Position numbers and translations under genes: made by a program. Positions 39,201-52,700 of a DNA stretch of 64,000 nucleotides are shown here, piece after piece. Below the pieces are notes generated by a model, which saw only the letters and a program-made list of their open reading frames with translations, did no database searches and had not been told where the DNA came from. Positions within the stretch are counted from its first letter, which is position 1; each line of letters opens with the position of its first letter. This stretch comes from Eledone cirrhosa (Eukaryota; Mollusca; Cephalopoda; Octopoda; Eledonidae): positions 15,542,108 to 15,606,107 of the forward strand of contig OZ024742.1 in the NCBI GenBank assembly GCA_964016885.1, in the 5' to 3' direction.

Positions 39201-40607
39201 GTGATTATTAAAGAACCTCAGAGTAAAGTGTGATTATTAAAGAACCCCAGAGTAAAGTGTGATTATTAAGGAACCTCAGAGTAAAGCATGATTATTAAAG
39301 AACCACAGAGTAAAGTGTGATTATTAAAGAACCTCAGAGTAAAGTGTGATTATTAAAGAACCTCAGAGTAAAGTGTGATTATTAAAGAACCACAGAGAAA
39401 TGTGTGATTATTAAAGAACCACAGAGTAAAGTGTGATTATTAATGAACCTCAGAGTAAAGTGTTGATTATTAAAGAACCTCAGAGTAAAGTGTTGATTAT
39501 TGAAGAACCTCAGAGTAAAGTGTGATTATTAAAGAACCTCAGAGTAAAGTGTGATTATTAAAGAACCACAGAGTAAAGTGTGATTATTAAAGAACCTCAG
39601 AGTAAAGTGTGATTATTAAAGAACCACAGAGAAATGTGTGATTATTAAAGAACCACAGAGTAAAGTGTGATAATTAAAGAACCACAGAGAATTGTGTGAT
39701 TATTAAAGAACCACAGAGTAAAGTGTGATTAATAAAGAACCTCAGATTAAAGTGTGATTATTAAAGAACCACAGAGAAATGTGTGATTAGTAAAGAACCA
39801 CAGAGTAAAGTGTGATTATTAAAGAACCTCAGAGTAAAGTGTGATTATTAAAGAGCCAGTGTCATGTGTGATTATTAAAGAACCACAGAGTAAAGTGTGA
39901 TTATTAAAGAACCTCAGAGTAAAGTGTGATTATTAAAGAACCCCAGAGTAATGTGTGATTATTAAAGAAACTCAGGGTAAAGTGTGATTATTAAAGTACC
40001 ACAGAGTACAGTGTAATTATTAAAGAACCTCAGTGTCATGTGTGATTATTAAAGAACCTCAGAGTAAAGTGTGATTATTAAAGAACCACAGAGTAAAGTG
40101 TTATTATTAAAGAACCACAGAGAAATGTGAGATTATTAAAGAACCACAGAGTAAAGTGTGATTATTAAAGAACCTCAGAGCAAAGTGTGATTATTAAAGA
40201 ACCTCAGAGTAAAGTGTGATTATTAAAGAACCTCAGAGTAAAGTGTGATTATTAAAGAACCTCAGAGCAAAGTGTGATTATTAAAGAACCTCAGAGTAAA
40301 GTGAGATTATTAAAGAACCACAGAGTAAAGTGTGATTATTAAAGAACCTCAGAGTAAAGTGTGATTAGTAAAGAACCTCAGAGTAAAGTGTGATTATTAA
40401 AGAACCACTGAGAAATGTGTGATTATTAAAGAACCACAGAGTAAAGTGTGATTATTAAAGAACCACAGAGTAAAGTGTGATTATTAAAGAACCTCAGAGT
40501 AAAGTGTGATCATTAAAGAACCTCAGAGTAAAGTGTGATTATTAAAGAACCTCAGAGTAAAGTGTGATTATTAAAGAACCACAGAGTAAAGTGTGATTAT
40601 TAAAGAA
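36290..40607. repeat. Mosaic region with a dispersed pair near 37.7 and 39.1 kb
   Basis: CCATACAGAAATG at 37738 and 39132 (1,394 bp apart) and TAATGAACCT at 38077 and 39441 (1,364 bp apart) mark two related stretches of about 620 bp. The 30-bp shift between these offsets is the CAGAGGAAAAG monomer, present in the first and missing in the second. At CAGATT (38349 and 39743) the offset returns to 1,394 because the second copy has an additional 30-bp GTGTTGATT monomer. The part from 37.7 to 38.1 kb also matches 60.3-60.65 kb at an offset of 22,564. Confidence 0.72.
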
Positions 40608-43407
40608 CCTCAGAGTAAAGTGTGATAATTAAAGAAACACAGAGAAATGTGTGATTATTAAAGAACCACAGAGTAAAGTGTGATTAATAAAGAACCACAG
40701 AGAAATGTGTGATTATTAACGAACCACAGAGTAAAGTGTGATTATTAAAGAACCACAGAGAAATGTGTGATTATTAAAGAACCTAAGAGTAAAGTGTGAA
40801 TATTAAAGAGCCTCAGAGTAAAGTGTGATTATTAAAGAACCTCAGAATAAAGTGTGATTATTAAAGAACCACAGAGTAAAGTGTGATTATTAATGAACCT
40901 CAGAGTAAAGTGTGATTATTAAAGAACCATACAGAAATGTGAGATTATTAAAGAACCACAGAGTAAAGTGTGATTATTAAAGAACCTCAGAGTAAAGTGT
41001 GATTATTAAAGAACCTCAGAGGAAAAGTGTGATTATTAAAGAACCTCAGAGTAAAGTGTGATTATTAAAGAACCCCAGAGTAAAGTGTGGTTATTAAGGA
41101 ACCTCAGAGTAAAGTGTGATTATTAAAGAACCACAGAGTAAAGTGTGATTATTAAAGAAGCTCAGAGTAAAGTGTGATTATTAAAGAACCACAGAGTAAA
41201 GTGTGATTATTAAAGAACCACAGAGAAATGTGTGATTATTAAAGAACCACAGAGTAAAGTGTGATTATTAAAGAACCTCAGAGTAAAGTGTGATTATTAA
41301 AGAACCACAGAGTAAAGTGTGATTATTAAAGAACCACAGAGTAAAGTGTGATTATTAAAGAACAACAGAGTAAAGTGTGATTATTAAAGTACCACAGAGT
41401 ACAGTGTAATTATTAAAGAACCTCAGTGTCATGTGTGATTATTAAAGAATCTCAGAGTAAAGTGTGATTATTAAAGAACCACAGAGTAAAGTGTTATTAT
41501 TAAAGAACCACAGAGTAAAGTGTGATTATTAAAGAACCTCAGAGTAAAGCGTGATTATTAAAGAACCACAGAGTAAAGTGTGATTATTAAAGAACCACAG
41601 AGTAAAGTGTGATTATTAAAGAACCACAGAGTAAAGTGTGATTATTAAAGTACCACAGAGTACAGTGTAATTATTAAAGAACCTCAGTGTCATGTGTGAT
41701 TATTAAAGAACCTCAGAGTAAAGTGTGATTATTAAAGAACCAGGGAGTAAAGTGTTATTATTAAAGAACCACAGAGAAATGTGAGATTATTAAAGACCCA
41801 CAGAGTAAAGGGTGATTATTAAAGAACCTCAGAGCAAAGTGTAATTATTAAAGAACCTCAGAGTAAAGTGTGATTATTAAAGAACCTCAGAGTAAAGTGT
41901 GATTATTAAAGAACCACAGAGTAAAGTGTGATTATTAAAGAACCTCAGAGTAAAGTGTTGATCATTAAAGAACCTCAGAGTAAAGTGTGATTATTAAAGA
42001 ACCTCAGAGTAAAGTGTGATTATTAAAGAACCACAGAGAAATGTGTGATTGCTAAAGAACCACAGAGTAAAGTGTGATTATTAAAGAACCTCAGAGTAAA
42101 GTGTGATTATTAAAGAACCTCAGAGTAAAGTGTGATTATTAAAGAACCAGTGTCATGTGCGATTATTAAAGAACCACAGAGTAAAGTGTGATTATTAAAG
42201 AATCTCAGAGTAAAGTGTGATTATTAAAGAACCTCAGAGTAAAGTGTGATTATTAAAGAACCACAGAGTAATGTGAGATTATTAAAGAACCACAGAGTAA
42301 AGTGTGATTATTAAAGAACCTCAGAGCAAAGTGTGATTATTAAAGAACCACTGAGAAATGTGTGATTATTAAAGAACCACAGAGTAAAGTGTGATTATTA
42401 AAGAAACTCAGAGTTAAGTGTGATTATTAAAGAAACTCAGGGTAAAGTGTGATTATTAAAGTACCACAGAGTACAGTGTAATTATTAAAGAACCTCAGTG
42501 TCATGTGTGATTATTAAAGAACCTCAGAGTAAAGTGTGATTATTAAAGAACCACAGAGTAAAGTGTGATTATTAAAGAACCTCAGAGTAAAGTGTGATCA
42601 TTAAAGAACCTCAGAGTAAAGTGTGATTATTAAAGAACCACAGAGAAATGTGTGATTATTAAAGAACCACAGAGTAAAGTGTGATTAATAAAGAACCTCA
42701 GATTAAAGTGTGATTATTAAAGAACCTCAGAGTAAAGTGTGATTATTAAAGAACCTCAGAGTAAAGTGTTGATTATTAAAGAAACTCAGAGTAAAGTGTG
42801 ATTATTAAAGAGCCACAGAGTAAAGTGTGATTATTAAAGAACCTCAGAGTAAAGTGTTGATTATTAAAGAACCTCAGAGTAAAGTGTGATTATTAAAGAA
42901 CCTCAGAGTAAAGTGTGATTATTAAAGAACCACAGAGTAAAGTGTGATTATTAAAGAACCTCAGAGTAAAGTGTGATTATTAAAGAACCACAGAGAAATG
43001 TGTGATTAGTAAAGAACCACAGAGTAAAGTGTGATTATTAAAGAACCTCAGAGTAAAGTGTGATTATTAAAGAGCCAGTGTCATGTGTGATTATTAAAGA
43101 ACCACAGAGTAAAGTGTGATTATTAAAGAACCTCAGAGTAAAGTGTGATTATTAAAGAACCCCAGAGTAATGTGTGATTATTAAAGAAACTCAGGGTAAA
43201 ATGTGATTATTAAAGTACCACAGAGTACAGTGTAATTATTAAAGAACCTCAGTGTCATGTGTGATTATTAATGAACCTCAGAGTAAAGTGTGATTATTAA
43301 AGAACCATACAGAAATGTGAGATTATTAAAGAACCACAGAGTAAAGTGTGATTATTAAAGAACCTCAGAGTAAAGTGTGATTATTAAAGAACCTCAGAGG
43401 AAAAGTG
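40608..43407. repeat. 2.8-kb block, copy a (partner 61201-64000)
   Basis: This block shares a constant offset of 20,593 bp with the right end of the window. Landmarks at 40798 (GAATATTAAAGAGCC), 42048 (ATTGCTAAAG), 42699 (CAGATTAAAG) and 43395 (CAGAGGAAAAG) recur at 61391, 62641, 63292 and 63988. Both copies also share the rare AAACACAGAG monomer just after the start. The block includes the beginning of the 2,378-bp domain. Confidence 0.88.
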
Positions 43408-46400
43408 TGATTATTAAAGAACCTCAGAGTAAAGTGTGATTATTAAAGAACCCCAGAGTAAAGTGTGGTTATTAAGGAACATCAGAGTAAAGTGTGATTA
43501 TTAAAGAACCACAGAGTAAAGTGTGATTATTAAAGAACCTCAGAGTAAAGTGTGATTATTAAAGAACCACAGAGTAAAGTGTGATTCTTAAAGAACCACA
43601 GAGAAATGTGTGATTATTAAAGAACCACAGAGTAAAGTGTGATTATTAAAGAACCTCAGAGTAAAGTGTGATTATTAAAGAACCACAGAGTAAAGTGTGA
43701 TTATTAAAGAACCACAGAGTAAAGTGTGATTATTAAAGAACAACAGAGTAAAGTGTGATTATTAAAGTACCACAGAGTACAGTGTAATTATTAAAGAACC
43801 TCAGTGTCATGTGTGATTATTAAAGAATCTCAGAGTAAAGTGTGATTATTAAAGAACCACAGAGTAAAGTGTTATTATTAAAGAACCACAGAGTAAAGTG
43901 TGATTATTAAAGAACCTCAGATTAAAGCGTGATTATTAAAGAACCACAGAGTAAAGTGTGATTATTAAAGAACCACAGAGTAAAGTGTGATTATTAAAGA
44001 ACCACAGAGTAAAGTGTGATTATTAAAGTACCACAGAGTACAGTGTAATTATTAAAGAACCTCAGTGTCATGTGTGATTATTAAAGAACCTCAGAGTAAA
44101 GTGTGATTATTAAAGAACCAGGGAGAAAAGTGTTATTATTAAAGAACCACAGAGAAATGTGAGATTATTAAAGACCCACAGAGTAAAGGGTGATTATTAA
44201 AGAACCTCAGAGCAAAGTGTAATTATTAAAGAACCTCAGAGTAAAGTGAGATTATTAAAGACCCACAGAGTAAAGGGTGATTATTAAAGAACCTCAGAGC
44301 AAAGTGTAATTATTAAAGAACCTCAGAGTAAAGTGTGATTATTAAAGAACCTCAGAGTAAAGTGTGATTATTAAAGAACCACAGAGTAAAGTGTGATTAT
44401 TAAAGAACCTCAGAGTAAAGTGTTGATCATTAAAGAACCTCAGAGTAAAGTGTGATTATTAAAGAACCTCAGAGTAAAGTGTGATTATTAAAGAACCACA
44501 GAGAAATGTGTGATTGCTAAAGAACCACAGAGTAAAGTGTGATTATTAAAGAACCTCAGAGTAAAGTGTGATTATTAAAGAACCTCAGAGTAAAGTGTGA
44601 TTATTAAAGAACCAGTGTCATGTGCGATTATTAAAGAACCACAGAGTAAAGTGTGATTATTAAAGAATCTCAGAGTAAAGTGTGATTATTAAAGAACCTC
44701 AGAGTAAAGTGTGATTATTAAAGAACCACAGAGTAATGTGAGATTATTAAAGAACCACAGAGTAAAGTGTGATTATTAAAGAACCTCAGAGCAAAGTGTG
44801 ATTATTAAAGAACCACTGAGAAATGTGTGATTATTAAAGAACCACAGAGTAAAGTGTGATTATTAAAGAAACTCAGAGTTAAGTGTGATTATTAAAGAAA
44901 CTCAGGGTAAAGTGTGATTATTAAAGTACCACAGAGTACAGTGTAATTATTAAAGAACCTCAGTGTCATGTGTGATTATTAAAGAACCTCAGAGTAAAGT
45001 GTGATTATTAAAGAACCACAGAGTAAAGTGTGATTATTAAAGAACGTCAGAGTAAAGTGTGATCATTAAAGAACCTCAGAGTAAAGTGTGATTATTAAAG
45101 AACCACAGAGAAATGTGTGATTATTAAAGAACCTCAGATTAAAGTGTGATTATTAAAGAACCTCAGAGTAAAGTGTGATTATTAAAGAACCTCAGAGTAA
45201 AGTGTTGATTATTAAAGAAACTCAGAGTAAAGTGTGATTATTAAAGAACCACAGAGTAAAGTGTGATTATTAAAGAACCTCAGAGTAAAGTGTTGATTAT
45301 TAAAGAACCTCAGAGTAAAGTGTGATTATTAAAGAACCTCAGAGTAAAGTGTGATTATTAAAGAACCACAGAGTAAAGTGTGATTATTAAAGAACTTCAG
45401 AGTAAAGTGTGATTATTAAAGAACCACAGAGAAATGTGTGATTAGTAAAGAACCACAGAGTAAAGTGTGATTATTAAAGAACCTCAGAGTAAAGTGTGAT
45501 TATTAAAGAGCCAGTGTCATGTGTGATTATTAAAGAACCACAGAGTAAAGTGTGATTATTAAAGAACCTCAGAGTAAAGTGTGATTATTAAAGAACCCCA
45601 GAGTAATGTGTGATTATTAAAGAAACTCAGGGTAAAATGTGATTATTAAAGTACCACAGAGTACAGTGTAATTATTAAAGAACCTCAGTGTCATGTGTGA
45701 TTATTAATGAACCTCAGAGTAAAGTGTGATTATTAAAGAACCATACAGAAATGTGAGATTATTAAAGAACCACAGAGTAAAGTGTGATTATTAAAGAACC
45801 TCAGAGTAAAGTGTGATTATTAAAGAACCTCAGAGGAAAAGTGTGATTATTAAAGAACCTCAGAGTAAAGTGTGATTATTAAAGAACCCCAGAGTAAAGT
45901 GTGGTTATTAAGGAACCTCAGAGTAAAGTGTGATTATTAAAGAACCACAGAGTAAAGTGTGATTATTAAAGAACCTCAGAGTAAAGTGTGATTATTAAAG
46001 AACCACAGAGTAAAGTGTGATTCTTAAAGAACCACAGAGAAATGTGTGATTATTAAAGAACCACAGAGTAAAGTGTGATTATTAAAGAACCTCAGAGTAA
46101 AGTGTGATTATTTAAGAACCACAGAGTAAAGTGTGATTATTAAAGAACCACAGAGTAAAGTGTGATTATTAAAGAACAACAGAGTAAAGTGTGATTATTA
46201 AAGTACCACAGAGTACAGTGTAATTATTAAAGAACCTCAGTGTCATGTGTGATTATTAAAGAATCTCAGAGTAAAGTGTGATTATTAAAGAACCACAGAG
46301 TAAAGTGTTATTATTAAAGAACCACAGAGTAAAGTGTGATTATTAAAGAACCTCAGAGTAAAGCGTGATTATTAAAGAACCACAGAGTAAAGTGTGATTA

Positions 46401-49400
46401 TTAAAGAACCACAGAGTAAAGTGTGATTATTAAAGAACCACAGAGTAAAGTGTGATTATTAAAGTACCACAGAGTACAGTGTAATTATTAAAGAACCTCA
46501 GTGTCATGTGTGATTATTAAAGAACCTCAGAGTAAAGTGTGATTATTAAAGAACCAGGGAGTAAAGTGTTATTATTAAAGAACCACAGAGAAATGTGAGA
46601 TTATTAAAGACCCACAGAGTAAAGGGTGATTATTAAAGAACCTCAGAGCAAAGTGTAATTATTAAAGAACCTCAGAGTAAAGTGTGATTATTAAAGAACC
46701 TCAGAGTAAAGTGTGATTATTAAAGAACCACAGAGTAAAGTGTGATTATTAAAGAACCTCAGAGTAAAGTGTTGATCATTAAAGAACCTCAGAGTAAAGT
46801 GTGATTATTAAAGAACCTCAGAGTAAAGTGTGATTATTAAAGAACCACAGAGAAATGTGTGATTGCTAAAGAACCACAGAGTAAAGTGTGATTATTAAAG
46901 AACCTCAGAGTAAAGTGTGATTATTAAAGAACCTCAGAGTAAAGTGTGATTATTAAAGAACCAGTGTCATGTGCGATTATTAAAGAACCACAGAGTAAAG
47001 TGTGATTATTAAAGAATCTCAGAGTAAAGTGTGATTATTAAAGAACCTCAGAGTAAAGTGTGATTATTAAAGAACCACAGAGTAATGTGAGATTATTAAA
47101 GAACCACAGAGTAAAGTGTGATTATTAAAGAACCTCAGAGCAAAGTGTGATTATTAAAGAACCACTGAGAAATGTGTGATTATTAAAGAACCACAGAGTA
47201 AAGTGTGATTATTAAAGAAACTCAGAGTTAAGTGTGATTATTAAAGAAACTCAGGGTAAAGTGTGATTATTAAAGTACCACAGAGTACAGTGTAATTATT
47301 AAAGAACCTCAGTGTCATGTGTGATTATTAAAGAACCTCAGAGTAAAGTGTGATTATTAAAGAACCACAGAGTAAAGTGTGATTATTAAAGAACCTCAGA
47401 GTAAAGTGTGATCATTAAAGAACCTCAGAGTAAAGTGTGATTATTAAAGAACCACAGAGAAATGTGTGATTATTAAAGAACCACAGAGTAAAGTGTGATT
47501 AATAAAGAACCTCAGATTAAAGTGTGATTATTAAAGAACCTCAGAGTAAAGTGTGATTATTAAAGAACCTCAGAGTAAAGTGTTGATTATTAAAGAAACT
47601 CAGAGTAAAGTGTGATTATTAAAGAACCACAGAGTAAAGTGTGATTATTAAAGAACCTCAGAGTAAAGTGTTGATTATTAAAGAACCTCAGAGTAAAGTG
47701 TGATTATTAAAGAACCTCAGAGTAAAGTGTGATTATTAAAGAACCACAGAGTAAAGTGTGATTATTAAAGAACCTCAGAGTAAAGTGTGATTATTAAAGA
47801 ACCACAGAGAAATGTGTGATTAGTAAAGAACCACAGAGTAAAGTGTGATTATTAAAGAACCTCAGAGTAAAGTGTGATTATTAAAGAGCCAGTGTCATGT
47901 GTGATTATTAAAGAACCACAGAGTAAAGTGTGATTATTAAAGAACCTCAGAGTAAAGTGTGATTATTAAAGAACCCCAGAGTAATGTGTGATTATTAAAG
48001 AAATTCAGGGTAAAATGTGATTATTAAAGTACCACAGAGTACAGTGTAATTATTAAAGAACCTCAGTGTCATGTGTGATTATTAATGAACCTCAGAGTAA
48101 AGTGTGATTATTAAAGAACCATACAGAAATGTGAGATTATTAAAGAACCACAGAGTAAAGTGTGATTATTAAAGAACCTCAGAGTAAAGTGTGATTATTA
48201 AAGAACCTCAGAGGAAAAGTGTGATTATTAAAGATCCTCAGAGTAAAGTGTGATTATTAAAGAACCCCAGAGTAAAGTGTGGTTATTAAGGAACCTCAGA
48301 GTAAAGTGTGATTATTAAAGAACCACAGAGTAAAGTGTGATTATTAAAGAACCTCAGAGTAAAGTGTGATTATTAAAGAACCACAGAGTAAAGTGTGATT
48401 CTTAAAGAACCACAGAGAAATGTGTGATTATTAAAGAACCACAGAGTAAAGTGTGATTATTAAAGAACCTCAGAGTAAAGTGTGATTATTAAAGAACCAC
48501 AGAGTAAAGTGTGATTATTAAAGAACCACAGAGTAAAGTGTGATTATTAAAGAACAACAGAGTAAAGTGTGATTATTAAAGTACCACAGAGTACAGTGTA
48601 ATTATTAAAGAACCTCAGTGTCATGTGTGATTATTAAAGAATCTCAGAGTAAAGTGTGATTATTAAAGAACCACAGAGTAAAGTGTTATTATTAAAGAAC
48701 CACAGAGTAAAGTGTGATTATTAAAGAACCTCAGAGTAAAGCGTGATTATTAAAGAACCACAGAGTAAAGTGTGATTATTAAAGAACCACAGAGTAAAGT
48801 GTGATTATTAAAGAACCACAGAGTAAAGTGTGATTATTAAAGTACCACAGAGTACAGTGTAATTATTAAAGAACCTCAGTGTCATGTGTGATTATTAAAG
48901 AACCTCAGAGTAAAGTGTGATTATTAAAGAACCAGGGAGTAAAGTGTTATTATTAAAGAACCACAGAGAAATGTGAGATTATTAAAGACCCACAGAGTAA
49001 AGGGTGATTATTAAAGAACCTCAGAGCAAAGTGTAATTATTAAAGAACCTCAGAGTAAAGTGTGATTATTAAAGAACCTCAGAGTAAAGTGTGATTATTA
49101 AAGAACCACAGAGTAAAGTGTGATTATTAAAGAACCTCAGAGTAAAGTGTTGATCATTAAAGAACCTCAGAGTAAAGTGTGATTATTAAAGAACCTCAGA
49201 GTAAAGTGTGATTATTAAAGAACCACAGAGAAATGTGTGATTGCTAAAGAACCACAGAGTAAAGTGTGATTATTAAAGAACCTCAGAGTAAAGTGTGATT
49301 ATTAAAGAACCTCAGAGTAAAGTGTGATTATTAAAGAACCAGTGTCATGTGCGATTATTAAAGAACCACAGAGTAAAGTGTGATTATTAAAGAATCTCAG

Positions 49401-49786
49401 AGTAAAGTGTGATTATTAAAGAACCTCAGAGTAAAGTGTGATTATTAAAGAACCACAGAGTAATGTGAGATTATTAAAGAACCACAGAGTAAAGTGTGAT
49501 TATTAAAGAACCTCAGAGCAAAGTGTGATTATTAAAGAACCACTGAGAAATGTGTGATTATTAAAGAACCACAGAGTAAAGTGTGATTATTAAAGAAACT
49601 CAGAGTTAAGTGTGATTATTAAAGAAACTCAGGGTAAAGTGTGATTATTAAAGTACCACAGAGTACAGTGTAATTATTAAAGAACCTCAGTGTCATGTGT
49701 GATTATTAAAGAACCTCAGAGTAAAGTGTGATTATTAAAGAACCACAGAGTAAAGTGTGATTATTAAAGAACCTCAGAGTAAAGTG
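42595..49786. repeat. Three higher-order units of about 2,378 bp
   Basis: Units start at GTGATCATT landmarks 42595, 45060 and 47409 and end at 49786, with lengths of 2,465, 2,349 and 2,378 bp. The common length is 2,378 (82 x 29). The first unit carries an extra 87 bp at 44161-44334. The second lacks one 29-bp monomer near 45.11 kb, where CAGAGAAAT is followed directly by CAGATTAAAG without the GATTAATAAAG monomer. Landmarks CAGATT (42699, 45135, 47513), CAGAGG (43395, 45831, 48209) and ATTGCTAAAG (44513, 46862, 49240) confirm the order. Confidence 0.87.
44161..44334. repeat. 87-bp local duplication (3 monomers)
   Basis: The three-monomer series GAGATTATTAAAGACCCAC, CAGAGCAAAG and GTGTAATT begins at 44161 and again at 44248. 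The sister units near 46.6, 49.0 and 52.4 kb carry it once. Accordingly the distance from CAGAGG to ATTGCTAAAG is 1,118 bp here and 1,031 bp in each of the other three units, a difference of exactly 87. Confidence 0.9.
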
Positions 49787-52700
49787 TGATCATTAAAGAA
49801 CCTCAGAGTAAAGTGTGATTATTAAAGAAACTCAGAGTAAAGTGTGATTATTAAAGAACCACAGAGAAATGTGTGATTATTAAAGAACCACAGAGTAAAG
49901 TGCGTTTATTAAAGAACCACAGTGTAAAGTGTGATTATTAAAGAACCTCAGAGTAAAGTGTGATTATTAAAGAACCCCAGAGTAATGTGTAATTATTAAA
50001 GAAACTCAGGGTAAAGTGTGATTATTAAAGTACCACAGAGTACAGTGTAATTATTAAAGAACCTCAGTGTCATGTGTGATTATTAAAGAACCTCAGAGTA
50101 AAGTGTGATTATTAAAGAACCACAGAGTAAAGTGTTATTATTAAAGAACCACAGAGAAATGTGAGATTATTAAAGAACCACAGAGTAAAGTGTGATTATT
50201 AAAGAACCTCAGAGCAAAGTGTGATTATTAAAGAACCTCAGAGTAAAGTGTGATTATTAAAGAACCTCAGAGTAAAGTGTGATTATTAAAGAACCTCAGA
50301 GCAAAGTGTGATTATTAAAGAACCTCAGAGTAAAGTGAGATTATTAAAGAACCACAGAGTAAAGTGTGATTATTAAAGAACCTCAGAGTAAAGTGTGATT
50401 AGTAAAGAACCTCAGAGTAAAGTGTGATTATTAAAGAACCACTGAGAAATGTGTGATTATTAAAGAACCACAGAGTAAAGTGTGATTATTAAAGAACCAC
50501 AGAGTAAAGTGTGATTATTAAAGAACCTCAGAGTAAAGTGTGATCATTAAAGAACCTCAGAGTAAAGTGTGATTATTAAAGAACCTCAGAGTAAAGTGTG
50601 ATTATTAAAGAACCACAGAGTAAAGTGTGATTATTAAAGAACCTCAGAGTAAAGTGTGATAATTAAAGAACCACAGAGAATTGTGTGATTATTAATGAAC
50701 CACAGAGTAAAGTGTGATTAATAAAGAACCACAGAGAAATGTGTGATTATTAACGAACCACAGAGTAAAGTGTGATTATTAAAGAACCACAGAGAAATGT
50801 GTGATTATTAAAGAACCTCAGAGTAAAGTGTGAATATTAAAGAACCTCAGAGTAAAGTGTGATTATTAAAGAACCTCAGAGTAAAGTGTGATTATTAAAG
50901 AACCACAGAGAAATGTGTGATTATTAAAGAACCACAGAGTAAAGTGTGATTAATAAAGAACCTCAGATTAAAGTGTGATTATTAAAGAACCTCAGAGTAA
51001 AGTGTGATTATTAAAGAACCTCAGAGTAAAGTGTTGATTATTAAAGAAACTCAGAGTAAAGTGTGATTATTAAAGAACCACAGAGTAAAGTGTGATTATT
51101 AAAGAACCTCAGAGTAAAGTGTTGATTATTAAAGAACCTCAGAGTAAAGTGTGATTATTAAAGAACCTCAGAGTAAAGTGTGATTATTAAAGAACCACAG
51201 AGTAAAGTGTGATTATTAAAGAACCTCAGAGTAAAGTGTGATTATTAAAGAACCACAGAGAAATGTGTGATTAGTAAAGAACCACAGAGTAAAGTGTGAT
51301 TATTAAAGAACCTCAGAGTAAAGTGTGATTATTAAAGAGCCAGTGTCATGTGTGATTATTAAAGAACCACAGAGTAAAGTGTGATTATTAAAGAACCTCA
51401 GAGTAAAGTGTGATTATTAAAGAACCCCAGAGTAATGTGTGATTATTAAAGAAACTCAGGGTAAAATGTGATTATTAAAGTACCACAGAGTACAGTGTAA
51501 TTATTAAAGAACCTCAGTGTCATGTGTGATTATTAATGAACCTCAGAGTAAAGTGTGATTATTAAAGAACCATACAGAAATGTGAGATTATTAAAGAACC
51601 ACAGAGTAAAGTGTGATTATTAAAGAACCTCAGAGTAAAGTGTGATTATTAAAGAACCTCAGAGGAAAAGTGTGATTATTAAAGATCCTCAGAGTAAAGT
51701 GTGATTATTAAAGAACCCCAGAGTAAAGTGTGGTTATTAAGGAACCTCAGAGTAAAGTGTGATTATTAAAGAACCACAGAGTAAAGTGTGATTATTAAAG
51801 AACCTCAGAGTAAAGTGTGATTATTAAAGAACCACAGAGTAAAGTGTGATTCTTAAAGAACCACAGAGAAATGTGTGATTATTAAAGAACCACAGAGTAA
51901 AGTGTGATTATTAAAGAACCTCAGAGTAAAGTGTGATTATTAAAGAACCACAGAGTAAAGTGTGATTATTAAAGAACCACAGAGTAAAGTGTGATTATTA
52001 AAGAACAACAGAGTAAAGTGTGATTATTAAAGTACCACAGAGTACAGTGTAATTATTAAAGAACCTCAGTGTCATGTGTGATTATTAAAGAATCTCAGAG
52101 TAAAGTGTGATTATTAAAGAACCACAGAGTAAAGTGTTATTATTAAAGAACCACAGAGTAAAGTGTGATTATTAAAGAACCTCAGAGTAAAGCGTGATTA
52201 TTAAAGAACCACAGAGTAAAGTGTGATTATTAAAGAACCACAGAGTAAAGTGTGATTATTAAAGAACCACATAGTAAAGTGTGATTATTAAAGTACCACA
52301 GAGTACAGTGTAATTATTAAAGAACCTCAGTGTCATGTGTGATTATTAAAGAACCTCAGAGTAAAGTGTGATTATTAAAGAACCAGGGAGTAAAGTGTTA
52401 TTATTAAAGAACCACAGAGAAATGTGAGATTATTAAAGACCCACAGAGTAAAGGGTGATTATTAAAGAACCTCAGAGCAAAGTGTAATTATTAAAGAACC
52501 TCAGAGTAAAGTGTGATTATTAAAGAACCTCAGAGTAAAGTGTGATTATTAAAGAACCACAGAGTAAAGTGTGATTATTAAAGAACCTCAGAGTAAAGTG
52601 TTGATCATTAAAGAACCTCAGAGTAAAGTGTGATTATTAAAGAACCTCAGAGTAAAGTGTGATTATTAAAGAACCACAGAGAAATGTGTGATTGCTAAAG

